Of a stretch of DNA of 5,649 nucleotides, positions 1 to 5,649 are shown piece after piece. Source of the stretch: CAZRDB01 sp964598695 (GTDB lineage: Bacteria; Armatimonadota; Zipacnadia; UBA1398); assembly GCA_964598695.1 (NCBI GenBank), contig CAZRDB010000256.1, positions 1 through 5,649 on the forward strand. Reading direction: 5' to 3'. Numbering within the stretch: the first letter of the stretch is position 1; each line of letters begins with the position of its first letter. Under the pieces are notes generated by a model. The model saw nothing but the letters and a program-made list of their open reading frames with translations. It ran no database searches and was not told the DNA's origin. A program made the translations under genes and the position numbers.

Positions 1-951
1 CCCGGCTCGCGCCAGGTCCTCTCGATGATCGCGGCCGACGGTCTGCTCACGAAGATCGTCCAGGCCGGGGTGCGGGTGCTCGAGTGCACCTGCGGGCCGT
101 GCATCGGCATGGGCCAGGCGCCGCCGACCGACGGCGTGAGCGTGCGAACGTTCAACCGCAACTTCCCCGGTCGCTCCGGCACGCCCAGCGCCGGCGTCTA
201 CCTCGCGAGCGTCGAGGTCGCCGCCGCGGCCGCCCTGCGCGGCGAGATCACCGACCCGCGCGAGCTGGGCCCCGCGCCGATCGTGAGCCAGCCCGCCGCG
301 ATGACCGTCGACGACGGGATGCTCCTTGCGCCCCCGGCCGATGGCGCCGCGGTCGAGATCGTGCGGGGGCCGAACATCCAGCCCCTGCCGATCAAGGAGC
401 CGGTGGCCGACGCGTTCACCGTGAAGGCCCTGATCCGGTTGGGCGACAACGTCACCACCGACGCGATCATGCCGGCCGGGGCGAAGATCCTGCCGCTGCG
501 GAGCAACATCCCGGCGATCAGCGAGTTCGTCTTCAGCGGCGAGGATCCGGAGTTCGCGGCGCGGGCGCGCGAGGCGGGCGGCGGGGTCGTCGTAGGCGGG
601 CAGAACTACGGCCAGGGCTCGAGCCGCGAGCACGCGGCTCTCGGCCCGATGTACCTGGGCGTGCAGGCGGTGCTCGCGAAGAGCTTCGCCCGGATCCACC
701 GCGCGAACCTGATCAACTTCGGGATCCTCCCGCTGATCATCGACGAGGAGACCTACGACGCGATCGAGCCGGGCGACGAGTTGGAGTTCGCGGGCGTGCG
801 GGGCGCGCTTCTCGGCCGCAGACCCCTGCGGGTGCGCAACGCAACCAAGGGCGTGGAGTTCGAGGCCGACGCAGGGCTGACGGGCCGCCAGACCGAGATC
901 GTGCTCGCCGGAGGCCTGCTCAACTACACCCGGAGCCGCGTCGCCGAGTAG
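1..951 (+). CDS. Aconitate hydratase (aconitase), C-terminal part; 5' end outside the window
   Basis: The frame is open from base 1 and ends at TAG 949-951, giving 316 visible residues. Aconitase interconverts citrate and isocitrate via cis-aconitate in the cytoplasmic TCA cycle, using a [4Fe-4S] cluster. Numbering from the window edge, CTCGPCIG holds C31 and C34, two of the three cluster ligands; the third would lie upstream. FNRNFPGR (R53, R58) matches the substrate-binding arginine segment of aconitases. A linker leads to the swivel domain, which starts near GDNVTTDAIMPAG (148 on) and carries GQGSSREHAALGP with S207, S208 and R209, the active-site Ser-Arg motif, followed by KSFARIHRANLINFG. 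The arrangement and the length after the CxxC fit the short single-chain aconitase of about 640-660 residues (Aquifex type, TIGR01342-like) better than the 900-residue AcnA or AcnB forms. About half the protein is missing. A homoaconitase or isopropylmalate dehydratase is a less likely alternative. Nothing in the visible part looks broken. Confidence 0.93.
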   Translation, partial: PGSRQVLSMIAADGLLTKIVQAGVRVLECTCGPCIGMGQAPPTDGVSVRTFNRNFPGRSGTPSAGVYLASVEVAAAAALRGEITDPRELGPAPIVSQPAAMTVDDGMLLAPPADGAAVEIVRGPNIQPLPIKEPVADAFTVKALIRLGDNVTTDAIMPAGAKILPLRSNIPAISEFVFSGEDPEFAARAREAGGGVVVGGQNYGQGSSREHAALGPMYLGVQAVLAKSFARIHRANLINFGILPLIIDEETYDAIEPGDELEFAGVRGALLGRRPLRVRNATKGVEFEADAGLTGRQTEIVLAGGLLNYTRSRVAE

Positions 952-963
952 AGGGGAATCCCG

Positions 964-2340
964 ATGCGGAGGGCAGCCTGCGTGCTGGCCGTCACGCTGT
1001 TGTCGACCGCGGTCGGCTGGGGCCAGAGCCTGGGCGGTCGGAGTGTGCGCGAGTGCGGGGCGGCGGGTGACGGTGTCACCGACGACACCGCGGCCTTCCA
1101 GACCGCGCTCGATGCCCGCGGCCAGGCGGGCGGCGGGGTCGTGTCCGTCCCGCCCGGCCGGTACCGGATCGCCGGCCATCTCGAGGTGCCGGCCTCGGTG
1201 ACGCTCCAGGGCGTCTGGCGGGCGCCGCCGACGGTCGATGCCTACCACGCGCCCGACGACCCGGAGGGCGACCCGCTCCTGCGGGGCAGCGTCCTGCTCG
1301 CGACCGAGGGCGCGGGCGACGAGAACGGCCACGCGTTCCTCCACCTCGGCTTCAACTCGACGCTCGAGGGGCTCACCGTCTTCTACCCGGAGCAGACCAA
1401 GACCGATCCGCCGGTGCCGTACCCCTGGACCGTGCAGTCCTCGGGGGCCGACAACCCCGCGGTGGTCGACTGCCTCCTCGTCAACCCCTACCAGGCGGTC
1501 GATTTCGGCACCGTCGTCGCCGGCCGGCACTACATCCGCAACCTGTATGCCCAGCCACTGCGCCGTGGGCTGCTCGTCGACCTGTGCCTCGACGTCGGCC
1601 GGGTCGAGAACGTCCACTTCTGGCCCTTCTGGACCGCGGCCGACGCGGACAGCCCGGTGGGGCGCTTCATGCTCGCCCAGGGCGAGGCGTTCCTGCTCGG
1701 GCGGTCGGACTGGGAACTGCTCACGAACTGCTTCGCAATCGGCTACAAGACCGGCTTTCGGTTCCTGCGCGGCGCCGGCTCCGGCCCGTACGAGGGCGCC
1801 GGCAACTACCTGATCACCGGTGGCGGCGCCGACTGCTGCGAGACGGCGGTCCTGGTCGAGGAGACCCAGCTCCACTCGGGCGTGAGCTTCGCCAACTGCC
1901 AGATCTTCGGCGATGTGGTGGTGGCGGCCACGAACAGCGGTCCCGTCCGCTTCACGGGCTGCGGGCTGTTCGGGAGCCTCGACGGCAAGCGCGGCACGGC
2001 GCTCGCGAAGCTCGCCGGCAACGGCCGCGTCTCCTTTGGCAACTGCCACTTCTACTGCATTCACCCGGAGAGCCGCAACGCCGAGGCGACGATCGTGGCG
2101 GAGAGCGGCCGGCTCTCGATCCAGAACTGCGTGTTCCTGAACAGCCGCAACACGGAGGGCGTCAACAGCAACCCGATCCCCCTCGTGCTGGGGGAGGACG
2201 TGCGGAGCGCGGTGATCCTCGGCAACGAGTTCTACGGCGAGGCGCGGATCGTCAACCGCGCCCGGGGCCGCGTCGAGATCGCGCACAACCTCGAGCGGAC
2301 GGACGAGGAGCCGTACCCGGCCGAGGAGGAGGCGCCGTAA
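964..2340 (+). CDS. Predicted secreted right-handed beta-helix protein, pectate-lyase-3-like
   Basis: This is a 458-residue protein. ATG 964 follows the purine-rich AGAGGGG at 950-956 with 7 bases of spacing, and an export signal begins right at this Met, which supports the start. Residues 1-20 look like a Sec signal peptide: Arg2-Arg3, a hydrophobic core at about 4-17, and possible cleavage near 18-21. There is no lipobox and no clear Tat motif. Residues 32-49 (GAAGDGVTDDTAAFQTAL) and VSVPPGRYRI (60-69) are the hallmark start of the Pectate_lyase_3 / glycosyl-hydrolase-28-like beta-helix superfamily. The rest is glycine-rich beta coils, with recurring NC or GC turns at C312, C333, C361 and C389. 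An aromatic stretch, NVHFWPFW, lies at 216-223. The family includes polysaccharide lyases, hydrolases, epimerases and phage tailspikes; I cannot identify catalytic residues, so the activity and substrate are unknown. The gene starts 12 bases after the aconitase stop, so cotranscription is plausible. Confidence 0.85.
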   Translation: MRRAACVLAVTLLSTAVGWGQSLGGRSVRECGAAGDGVTDDTAAFQTALDARGQAGGGVVSVPPGRYRIAGHLEVPASVTLQGVWRAPPTVDAYHAPDDPEGDPLLRGSVLLATEGAGDENGHAFLHLGFNSTLEGLTVFYPEQTKTDPPVPYPWTVQSSGADNPAVVDCLLVNPYQAVDFGTVVAGRHYIRNLYAQPLRRGLLVDLCLDVGRVENVHFWPFWTAADADSPVGRFMLAQGEAFLLGRSDWELLTNCFAIGYKTGFRFLRGAGSGPYEGAGNYLITGGGADCCETAVLVEETQLHSGVSFANCQIFGDVVVAATNSGPVRFTGCGLFGSLDGKRGTALAKLAGNGRVSFGNCHFYCIHPESRNAEATIVAESGRLSIQNCVFLNSRNTEGVNSNPIPLVLGEDVRSAVILGNEFYGEARIVNRARGRVEIAHNLERTDEEPYPAEEEAP

Positions 2341-2388
2341 CGCGGGGCGGCGGCTGGGACCCTACCAAGCGGGGGGCTCGCGAGGGAT

Positions 2389-2394
2389 GGAGGG
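2389..2394 (+). promoter_or_regulatory. Ribosome binding site supporting GTG start at 2401
   Basis: GGAGGG lies 6 bases before GTG 2401. The alternative in-frame start ATG 2419 has its own GAGG at 2409-2412, also 6 bases upstream, so the choice is not settled. The stronger upstream Shine-Dalgarno match favours GTG 2401. Confidence 0.55.
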
Positions 2395-2400
2395 CGGGGC

Positions 2401-3288
2401 GTGGCGGCGAGGCGGCTGATGGGGCTCCTGCGACGGGCGGCGGACCCGAACCCCGTGCTCGTGCGTGAGCTGCGGGTGCGGCTGCGCGGCGGTCGCGCCT
2501 TCCTCCTGACCGCGCTGTGCGCGACGACGGCCTCTCTGTGTCTCGTGGTGCCCTACGGACTGGCATCCGGCCGGCTGGCCGGGCGGGCCGTGGCCCAGCA
2601 GGAGCTGTCGGACTTCTCGCGGCAGGTCTGCTGGGTCACGTTCCTCAGCCTGTTGTTCCTGCTCGACGCGATCCTCCCCGGCCTGCTCGGCGGCTCGGTG
2701 GCGATGGAGCGGAGCCGGCGGACGTTCGTCCAGCTCCTGATCACGCGCCTCAGCGACCGCGACATCGCGCTGGGCAAGATGGCGTCGGCCCTGGTGCCCG
2801 TCGCGCTGTGGTCGTGCACCGCGGTCCCCGTGTTGTGCCTCACCTCGCTGATCGGCGGGGTGGACGTGCTCGACATCGCGGTGGGGCTGCTGCTCTGCGT
2901 CTCGAGCGCGCTGGCGACCGCCTCGGTGTGTCTCCTCGTCTCGGCCGAGACACGTGTGCCGCTGCGGGGTATCGTGACCTCGTACTTCGTCGTCTGGGCT
3001 TGGCGCCTCGGGCTTCCGGTGCTGGAATCGGCGCTGGGCCACGACGCGCCCTGGGAGTCGGGGACCGGGTCCATGTTCCTCGTGCCGTGGGTGGCCGCCG
3101 TGGCGTGGGCGAGCAAGGTGCATGGCTCGGGCTACTTCCTGGTGCCCCTCGAGGGATCGTGGCTGGTCTCGACGGCGGTCTCGCTCCTGGTCGCCTTCGT
3201 CTTCACCGCATGGGCCTCGTGGCGTGTCGGGCTCATGCGCGCACTTACGCGCGAGATCGGCGATGCGCGGACGCTCGAATCGGGCTGA
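2401..3288 (+). CDS. ABC-2-type transporter permease (first membrane subunit)
   Basis: This is a 295-residue integral membrane protein starting at GTG 2401 (ATG 2419 is possible, shortening it by six residues) and ending at TGA 3286-3288. The N-terminus has the cytoplasmic NPVLVRELRVRLRGG segment (17-31) typical of ABC-2 permeases related to NatB and NosY. Hydrophobic segments lie at about 33-54, 77-98, 128-150, 155-180, 188-202, 222-240 and 243-266. The loop after the second segment reads MERSRRTFVQLLITRLSDRD and then LGK (102-126), the family's conserved cytoplasmic region between the second and third membrane segments, which likely contacts the ATPase. The protein ends with a short basic tail. 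It probably forms the export channel with the ATPase at 3420 and the second permease at 4363. Nothing in the sequence reveals the substrate. Several long reading frames in other phases cross this gene but only this one encodes recognisable membrane segments. Confidence 0.82.
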   Translation: MAARRLMGLLRRAADPNPVLVRELRVRLRGGRAFLLTALCATTASLCLVVPYGLASGRLAGRAVAQQELSDFSRQVCWVTFLSLLFLLDAILPGLLGGSVAMERSRRTFVQLLITRLSDRDIALGKMASALVPVALWSCTAVPVLCLTSLIGGVDVLDIAVGLLLCVSSALATASVCLLVSAETRVPLRGIVTSYFVVWAWRLGLPVLESALGHDAPWESGTGSMFLVPWVAAVAWASKVHGSGYFLVPLEGSWLVSTAVSLLVAFVFTAWASWRVGLMRALTREIGDARTLESG

Positions 3289-3355
3289 CGGCGCGCGACC
3301 GCCGGCTGTGCGAAACGTCGAGGGGGATGTTACCCTCTCCAGGAGCAAGGGCTCC
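3289..3355 (+). other. Three consecutive small GC hairpins between permease and ATPase genes
   Basis: Directly after the permease stop, CGGCG 3289-3293 can pair with CGCCG 3300-3304 (6-base loop). GAGGG 3320-3324 can pair with CCCTC 3333-3337 (8-base loop), and GGAGC 3342-3346 with GCTCC 3351-3355 (4-base loop AAGG). None is followed by a T run, so they do not look like classical intrinsic terminators. They could be mRNA-stabilising or processing structures, or chance pairings in GC-rich DNA. Confidence 0.3.
3328..3336 (+). promoter_or_regulatory. Weak extended -10-like box upstream of the ATPase gene
   Basis: TGTTACCCT fits the extended -10 pattern TGnTAnnnT and lies in the only long gap (131 bases) of the transporter cluster, about 84 bases before the ATPase start. 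No convincing -35 hexamer is found 16-18 bases upstream. The box also overlaps one of the predicted hairpins. It may be a local promoter for the ATPase and second permease, but a chance match is at least as likely. Confidence 0.18.
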
Positions 3356-3419
3356 GACGAGCGAGCGCGAAACCGTCGTGCGGTCGGGGCAACGGGCAGT
3401 GGGAAGTGGAGACCGCTCT

Positions 3420-4352
3420 ATGGCGATCGTCCAGTGCTATGGGCTGCGGAAGAGCTACGGCAACACCGTGGCCGTCAACGACGTCTCGTTCGACATCGAA
3501 GAGGGCGACATCTTCGGGTTCATCGGTCCGAACGGCGCGGGGAAGACCACCACGATCAAGATGCTGGTGACCCTCCTACGGCCCGACGCGGGCCAGATCC
3601 TGATCGACGGCTTCGACGTGCTCCGCCAGCAGGAGGACGTTCGGCGCGTGATCGGGTACATGCCGGACTTCTTCGGCGTGTACGATGACGTGAAGGTCTG
3701 GGAGTACCTCGACTTCTTCGCCGCGGCCTACAAGATCGAGCGCGCGCGCCGGCCGGCGCTGATCGACAACGTGCTCGCGCTGACCGACCTCGGCGTGAAG
3801 AAGGACGCCTTCGTCGAGGAACTCTCCCGCGGCATGAAGCAGCGCCTGTGCCTCGCGAAGACGCTGCTCCACGATCCCAAGGTCCTCTTCCTCGACGAGC
3901 CGGCCTCCGGCCTCGACCCGCGGGCCCGCATCGAGATCCGCGAGCTGCTCAAGGAGTTGGCGAAGCTCGGGAAGACGATCCTGATCTCGAGCCACATTCT
4001 CACCGAGCTGGCCGACTTCGTCTCCAAGATCGGCATCATCGAGGCCGGACGGATGGTCGTCACGGGCTCGGTCAGCGAGATCATGGCGCAGCTCGAGCCG
4101 CGCAAGCGCGTCGAGGTGAGCGTGGCCTCGGACCCGACGCACGCCTGCCAGGTGCTGGAGTCGATCGACCGGGTGCACAACGTCCGCGCCGAGGGCGCGC
4201 GGATCCAGCTTGAGTTCGCGGGAGACGGGATCGAGTACGCCGCGATCCTCCCCGTGCTGATCCAGGCTGGGGTCGTCGTGACGGGCTTCGGCGAGCAGGA
4301 GGCGAACCTGGAGGAGATCTTCCTCCGCGTGACGCAGGGCATCGTCCAGTAG
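3420..4352 (+). CDS. ABC transporter ATP-binding protein (NatA/CcmA-like)
   Basis: This 310-residue cytoplasmic ATPase powers an ABC-2-type transporter. ATG 3420 is chosen because GGAG 3408-3411 lies 8 bases upstream and the family's usual start (IVQCYGLRKSYG) follows at once; the open frame further upstream has no ABC similarity. Visible motifs are Walker A GPNGAGKTT (36-44), the Q-loop region GYMPDFFGVYDD (79-90) with Asp83 where Gln is canonical, signature LSRGMKQR (135-142), Walker B VLFLDEP (155-161), D-loop SGLD (163-166) and switch His192 in SSHILTE. The catalytic set is otherwise intact. Residues about 228-310 form the small C-terminal domain common in drug- and sodium-exporter ATPases, ending with NLEEIFLRVTQG. 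It sits between two permease genes, 131 bases after the first and 10 before the second, so it probably serves both. The substrate is unknown. Confidence is high for the family and low for any specific role. Confidence 0.95.
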   Translation: MAIVQCYGLRKSYGNTVAVNDVSFDIEEGDIFGFIGPNGAGKTTTIKMLVTLLRPDAGQILIDGFDVLRQQEDVRRVIGYMPDFFGVYDDVKVWEYLDFFAAAYKIERARRPALIDNVLALTDLGVKKDAFVEELSRGMKQRLCLAKTLLHDPKVLFLDEPASGLDPRARIEIRELLKELAKLGKTILISSHILTELADFVSKIGIIEAGRMVVTGSVSEIMAQLEPRKRVEVSVASDPTHACQVLESIDRVHNVRAEGARIQLEFAGDGIEYAAILPVLIQAGVVVTGFGEQEANLEEIFLRVTQGIVQ

Positions 4353-4359
4353 GGGGGGG
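4352..4359 (+). promoter_or_regulatory. Run of eight G serving as the ribosome binding region of the second permease
   Basis: The last base of the ATPase stop codon TAG begins a run of eight G residues, 3 bases before ATG 4363. It is the only purine-rich stretch in the 10-base gap and presumably acts as the Shine-Dalgarno region. Because it follows the stop, changes in its length would not alter the ATPase, only the spacing to the next start. Confidence 0.45.
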
Positions 4360-4362
4360 CCG

Positions 4363-5649
4363 ATGACGGTCGAGCAGGTGACCAGTGTGAGCGTGCCGAG
4401 GAACGCCAAGGGCGTGGCCCGGGCCCTGTGGGGCCTGTGGCGGGACGACCTGTGCGTGCGGGACAACCCGTTCGCGATCCGTGACATGCGGAGCCGGGTG
4501 CGTGGCTACCGTTTTCCCCTACTGCTGCTGGTGTACCACGGCGCGATCATCCTGATCGGCCTGATCGGCGTGGCGACCTACTCCGGCACGGGGATGCACT
4601 CCGGCGTCGCGGCGGGGCGGTTCGTGTTTCCGTTCCTCGCCTACGTCCAGATGGTCCTCGCGCCGATGGTTGCCGGGGCGCTCACCGCGAGCGCGGTCTC
4701 GATCGAGCGCGAGAAGCAGACGATGGATCTGCTCACCGTCTCGACGATGCGCGGCTTTCAGGTCGCGCTCGGCAAGTTCGTGATCCCCTGGGCGCTGACG
4801 CTGCTGGTGGGGCTGACCTCGCTGCCGTACTCGCTGCTGTGCGTGGCGGCCGGCGGCGTCTCGTTCAGCGACATCCTGATCTTCACGCTCGGGCTGTCGA
4901 TCTTCACGGCGCTGACCGGCGCGTTCGGGCTCGTGGTCTCGTGCATGTCCCGCGCCTCGGCGGCCGCAGTCGTGCTGACGGTCCTCGTCTACGGCGTCGG
5001 GCTCCTGGTCAGTATCGCGGCCACGGGCGCCGTCTTCGCCCTGGCGGCGATGCCCATGGGCGGAGCGGGCGCTCTGCCGTGGACCTCGGCCTGTCTCGGG
5101 CTCACCCCGCTGACGTGGGTAACGGCCCTCGTGGCGCCCGAGCTGGCCAGCGCCCCGGCGGGCGCGCTACAGGCGCCGTACTGGCTCTCCGGCCTCGCGC
5201 TCTGGGCTCCGGTCACTGCCTATCTACTCTGTGTCGCCGGGTGCCGGGCCGGCACGGCCCCGCGGCGCCACCTGATCGCGCGCCGCATCCTCGGCCTCGT
5301 CATCTGGGTACTGATGGTCGCGCTCCTCGTAGCCGTCCTGGTCGCCATCCTCGGCCGGGCTGGCGCCAGTTCGCAAGGGCTTCTCTCCGTGCTCCGACGC
5401 AGCTCCCCGGAGATCGACGTCCTGGTGTTCGCCAGCGGGTTCATCACGCTCTTCGCGGCGTGCGCGGCGCTGGCCTCGAGCATGGGCGATTCCGACTGGT
5501 TCCTCGCTCGCCCCTTGCAGCGCCTGCTGCGTCACGGCCTGCTGCTGCCGAAGCCGCTCGCGCCGGAGCCGGAGTATGGGCTCGGTCTGGGCCTGCTGGC
5601 CTGGGCGCTGGGCACCGGCGTGCTGCTCCTGGGCCTCCGGCTGACCCGG
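4363..5649 (+). CDS. ABC-2-type transporter permease (second, larger membrane subunit); 3' end outside the window
   Basis: ATG 4363 opens a frame of 429 codons without a stop up to the right edge, so the C-terminus is missing. The start follows a G-rich region and lies 10 bases after the ATPase stop. The first 50 residues are cytoplasmic, with DNPFAIRDMRSRVRGYRF (34-51) equivalent to the NPVLVRELR segment of the first permease. Hydrophobic segments lie at about 51-73, 86-110, 137-160, 169-193, 198-230, 272-294, 309-331, 351-372 and 406-427. SIEREKQTMDLLTVSTMRG and then ALGK (113-138) is the conserved cytoplasmic region of ABC-2 permeases (family pattern ER..GT.DLL..TP). At 429 residues or more it is clearly longer than the 295-residue partner, with three or more extra membrane segments after the usual six. 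It probably forms a heteromeric exporter with the first permease, driven by the ATPase. Substrate unknown. No internal frameshift is visible. Confidence 0.85.
   Translation, partial: MTVEQVTSVSVPRNAKGVARALWGLWRDDLCVRDNPFAIRDMRSRVRGYRFPLLLLVYHGAIILIGLIGVATYSGTGMHSGVAAGRFVFPFLAYVQMVLAPMVAGALTASAVSIEREKQTMDLLTVSTMRGFQVALGKFVIPWALTLLVGLTSLPYSLLCVAAGGVSFSDILIFTLGLSIFTALTGAFGLVVSCMSRASAAAVVLTVLVYGVGLLVSIAATGAVFALAAMPMGGAGALPWTSACLGLTPLTWVTALVAPELASAPAGALQAPYWLSGLALWAPVTAYLLCVAGCRAGTAPRRHLIARRILGLVIWVLMVALLVAVLVAILGRAGASSQGLLSVLRRSSPEIDVLVFASGFITLFAACAALASSMGDSDWFLARPLQRLLRHGLLLPKPLAPEPEYGLGLGLLAWALGTGVLLLGLRLTR

Noticed and set aside
84..1070. 328-codon + strand frame overlapping the aconitase and the next gene start
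   Set aside because: The product is dominated by Arg, Gly and Ala and runs out of phase with an intact aconitase; no domain is visible.
2341..2400. GC-rich gap with the palindrome CTCGCGAG at 2377-2384 as a possible operator or terminator
   Set aside because: An 8-base palindrome is expected by chance in such GC-rich DNA, and there is no T run or longer stem.
1584..2468. 294-codon + strand frame overlapping the beta-helix gene
   Set aside because: It is an out-of-phase shadow with an Arg/Pro/Gly-rich product; the overlapping frame carries a signal peptide and a family motif.
2362..3348. 328-codon open frame on the - strand opposite the first permease
   Set aside because: It is antisense to a well-supported membrane protein; its product is rich in Arg, His, Gln and Pro with no recognisable domain, as expected for a shadow frame in GC-rich DNA.
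2517..3419. Upstream extension of the ATPase frame to a Met at 2517
   Set aside because: The added 301 residues are Arg/Gly/Ala-rich, overlap the first permease in another frame and lack ABC similarity; ATG 3420 has its own ribosome binding site and the family's normal start.
3822..3845. Non-canonical signature LSRGMKQR instead of LSGGQ in the ATPase
   Set aside because: LSRGM is common in NatA-like exporter ATPases, so it is not unusual for this family.
3576..4487. 303-codon open frame on the - strand opposite the ATPase and the start of the second permease
   Set aside because: It lies across a clear ABC ATPase on the + strand; the product is Leu-, Asp- and Arg-rich and low in complexity, typical of an antisense shadow.

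Overview
The window is GC-rich bacterial DNA (roughly 69 % G+C by eye). It is tightly packed, with five genes all on the + strand and gaps of only 10 to 131 bases. The host cannot be named from this much sequence. The very high GC, the short single-chain aconitase (Aquifex type), the secreted pectate-lyase-like beta-helix protein and the NatA/NatB-like ABC genes would fit a free-living environmental lineage such as Planctomycetota, Armatimonadota or a similar group. That placement is inference only.

Layout. Bases 1-951 hold the C-terminal half of an aconitate hydratase, cut by the left edge, with two of the iron-sulfur cysteines and the swivel domain visible. Twelve bases later (964-2340) is a predicted secreted right-handed beta-helix protein with an N-terminal pectate-lyase-3-type motif and a ladder of stacked Asn/Gly-Cys turns. 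After a 60-base gap comes an ABC-2-type membrane permease (2401-3288). A 131-base gap with three small GC hairpins and a weak promoter-like box leads to an ABC-transporter ATPase (3420-4352). Ten bases further is a second, larger ABC-2-type permease (4363 to the right edge). Its frame stays open for all 429 codons and its end lies outside the window.

How the genes fit together. The last three genes most likely encode one transporter: a cytoplasmic ATPase flanked by two dissimilar membrane subunits, which suggests a heteromeric ABC-2 (NatAB/NosFY-like) exporter. Its substrate cannot be deduced. The aconitase (TCA cycle) and the beta-helix protein (extracytoplasmic carbohydrate binding or cleavage) have no obvious functional link to each other or to the transporter, although the first pair is close enough to share a transcript.

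I see no RNA genes, CRISPR arrays, insertion sequences, prophage genes or attachment sites. The region reads as ordinary chromosomal housekeeping plus accessory transport. The points most worth a second look are the beta-helix ladder protein, the Asp in the ATPase Q-loop position, the asymmetric permease pair and the structured gap before the ATPase.
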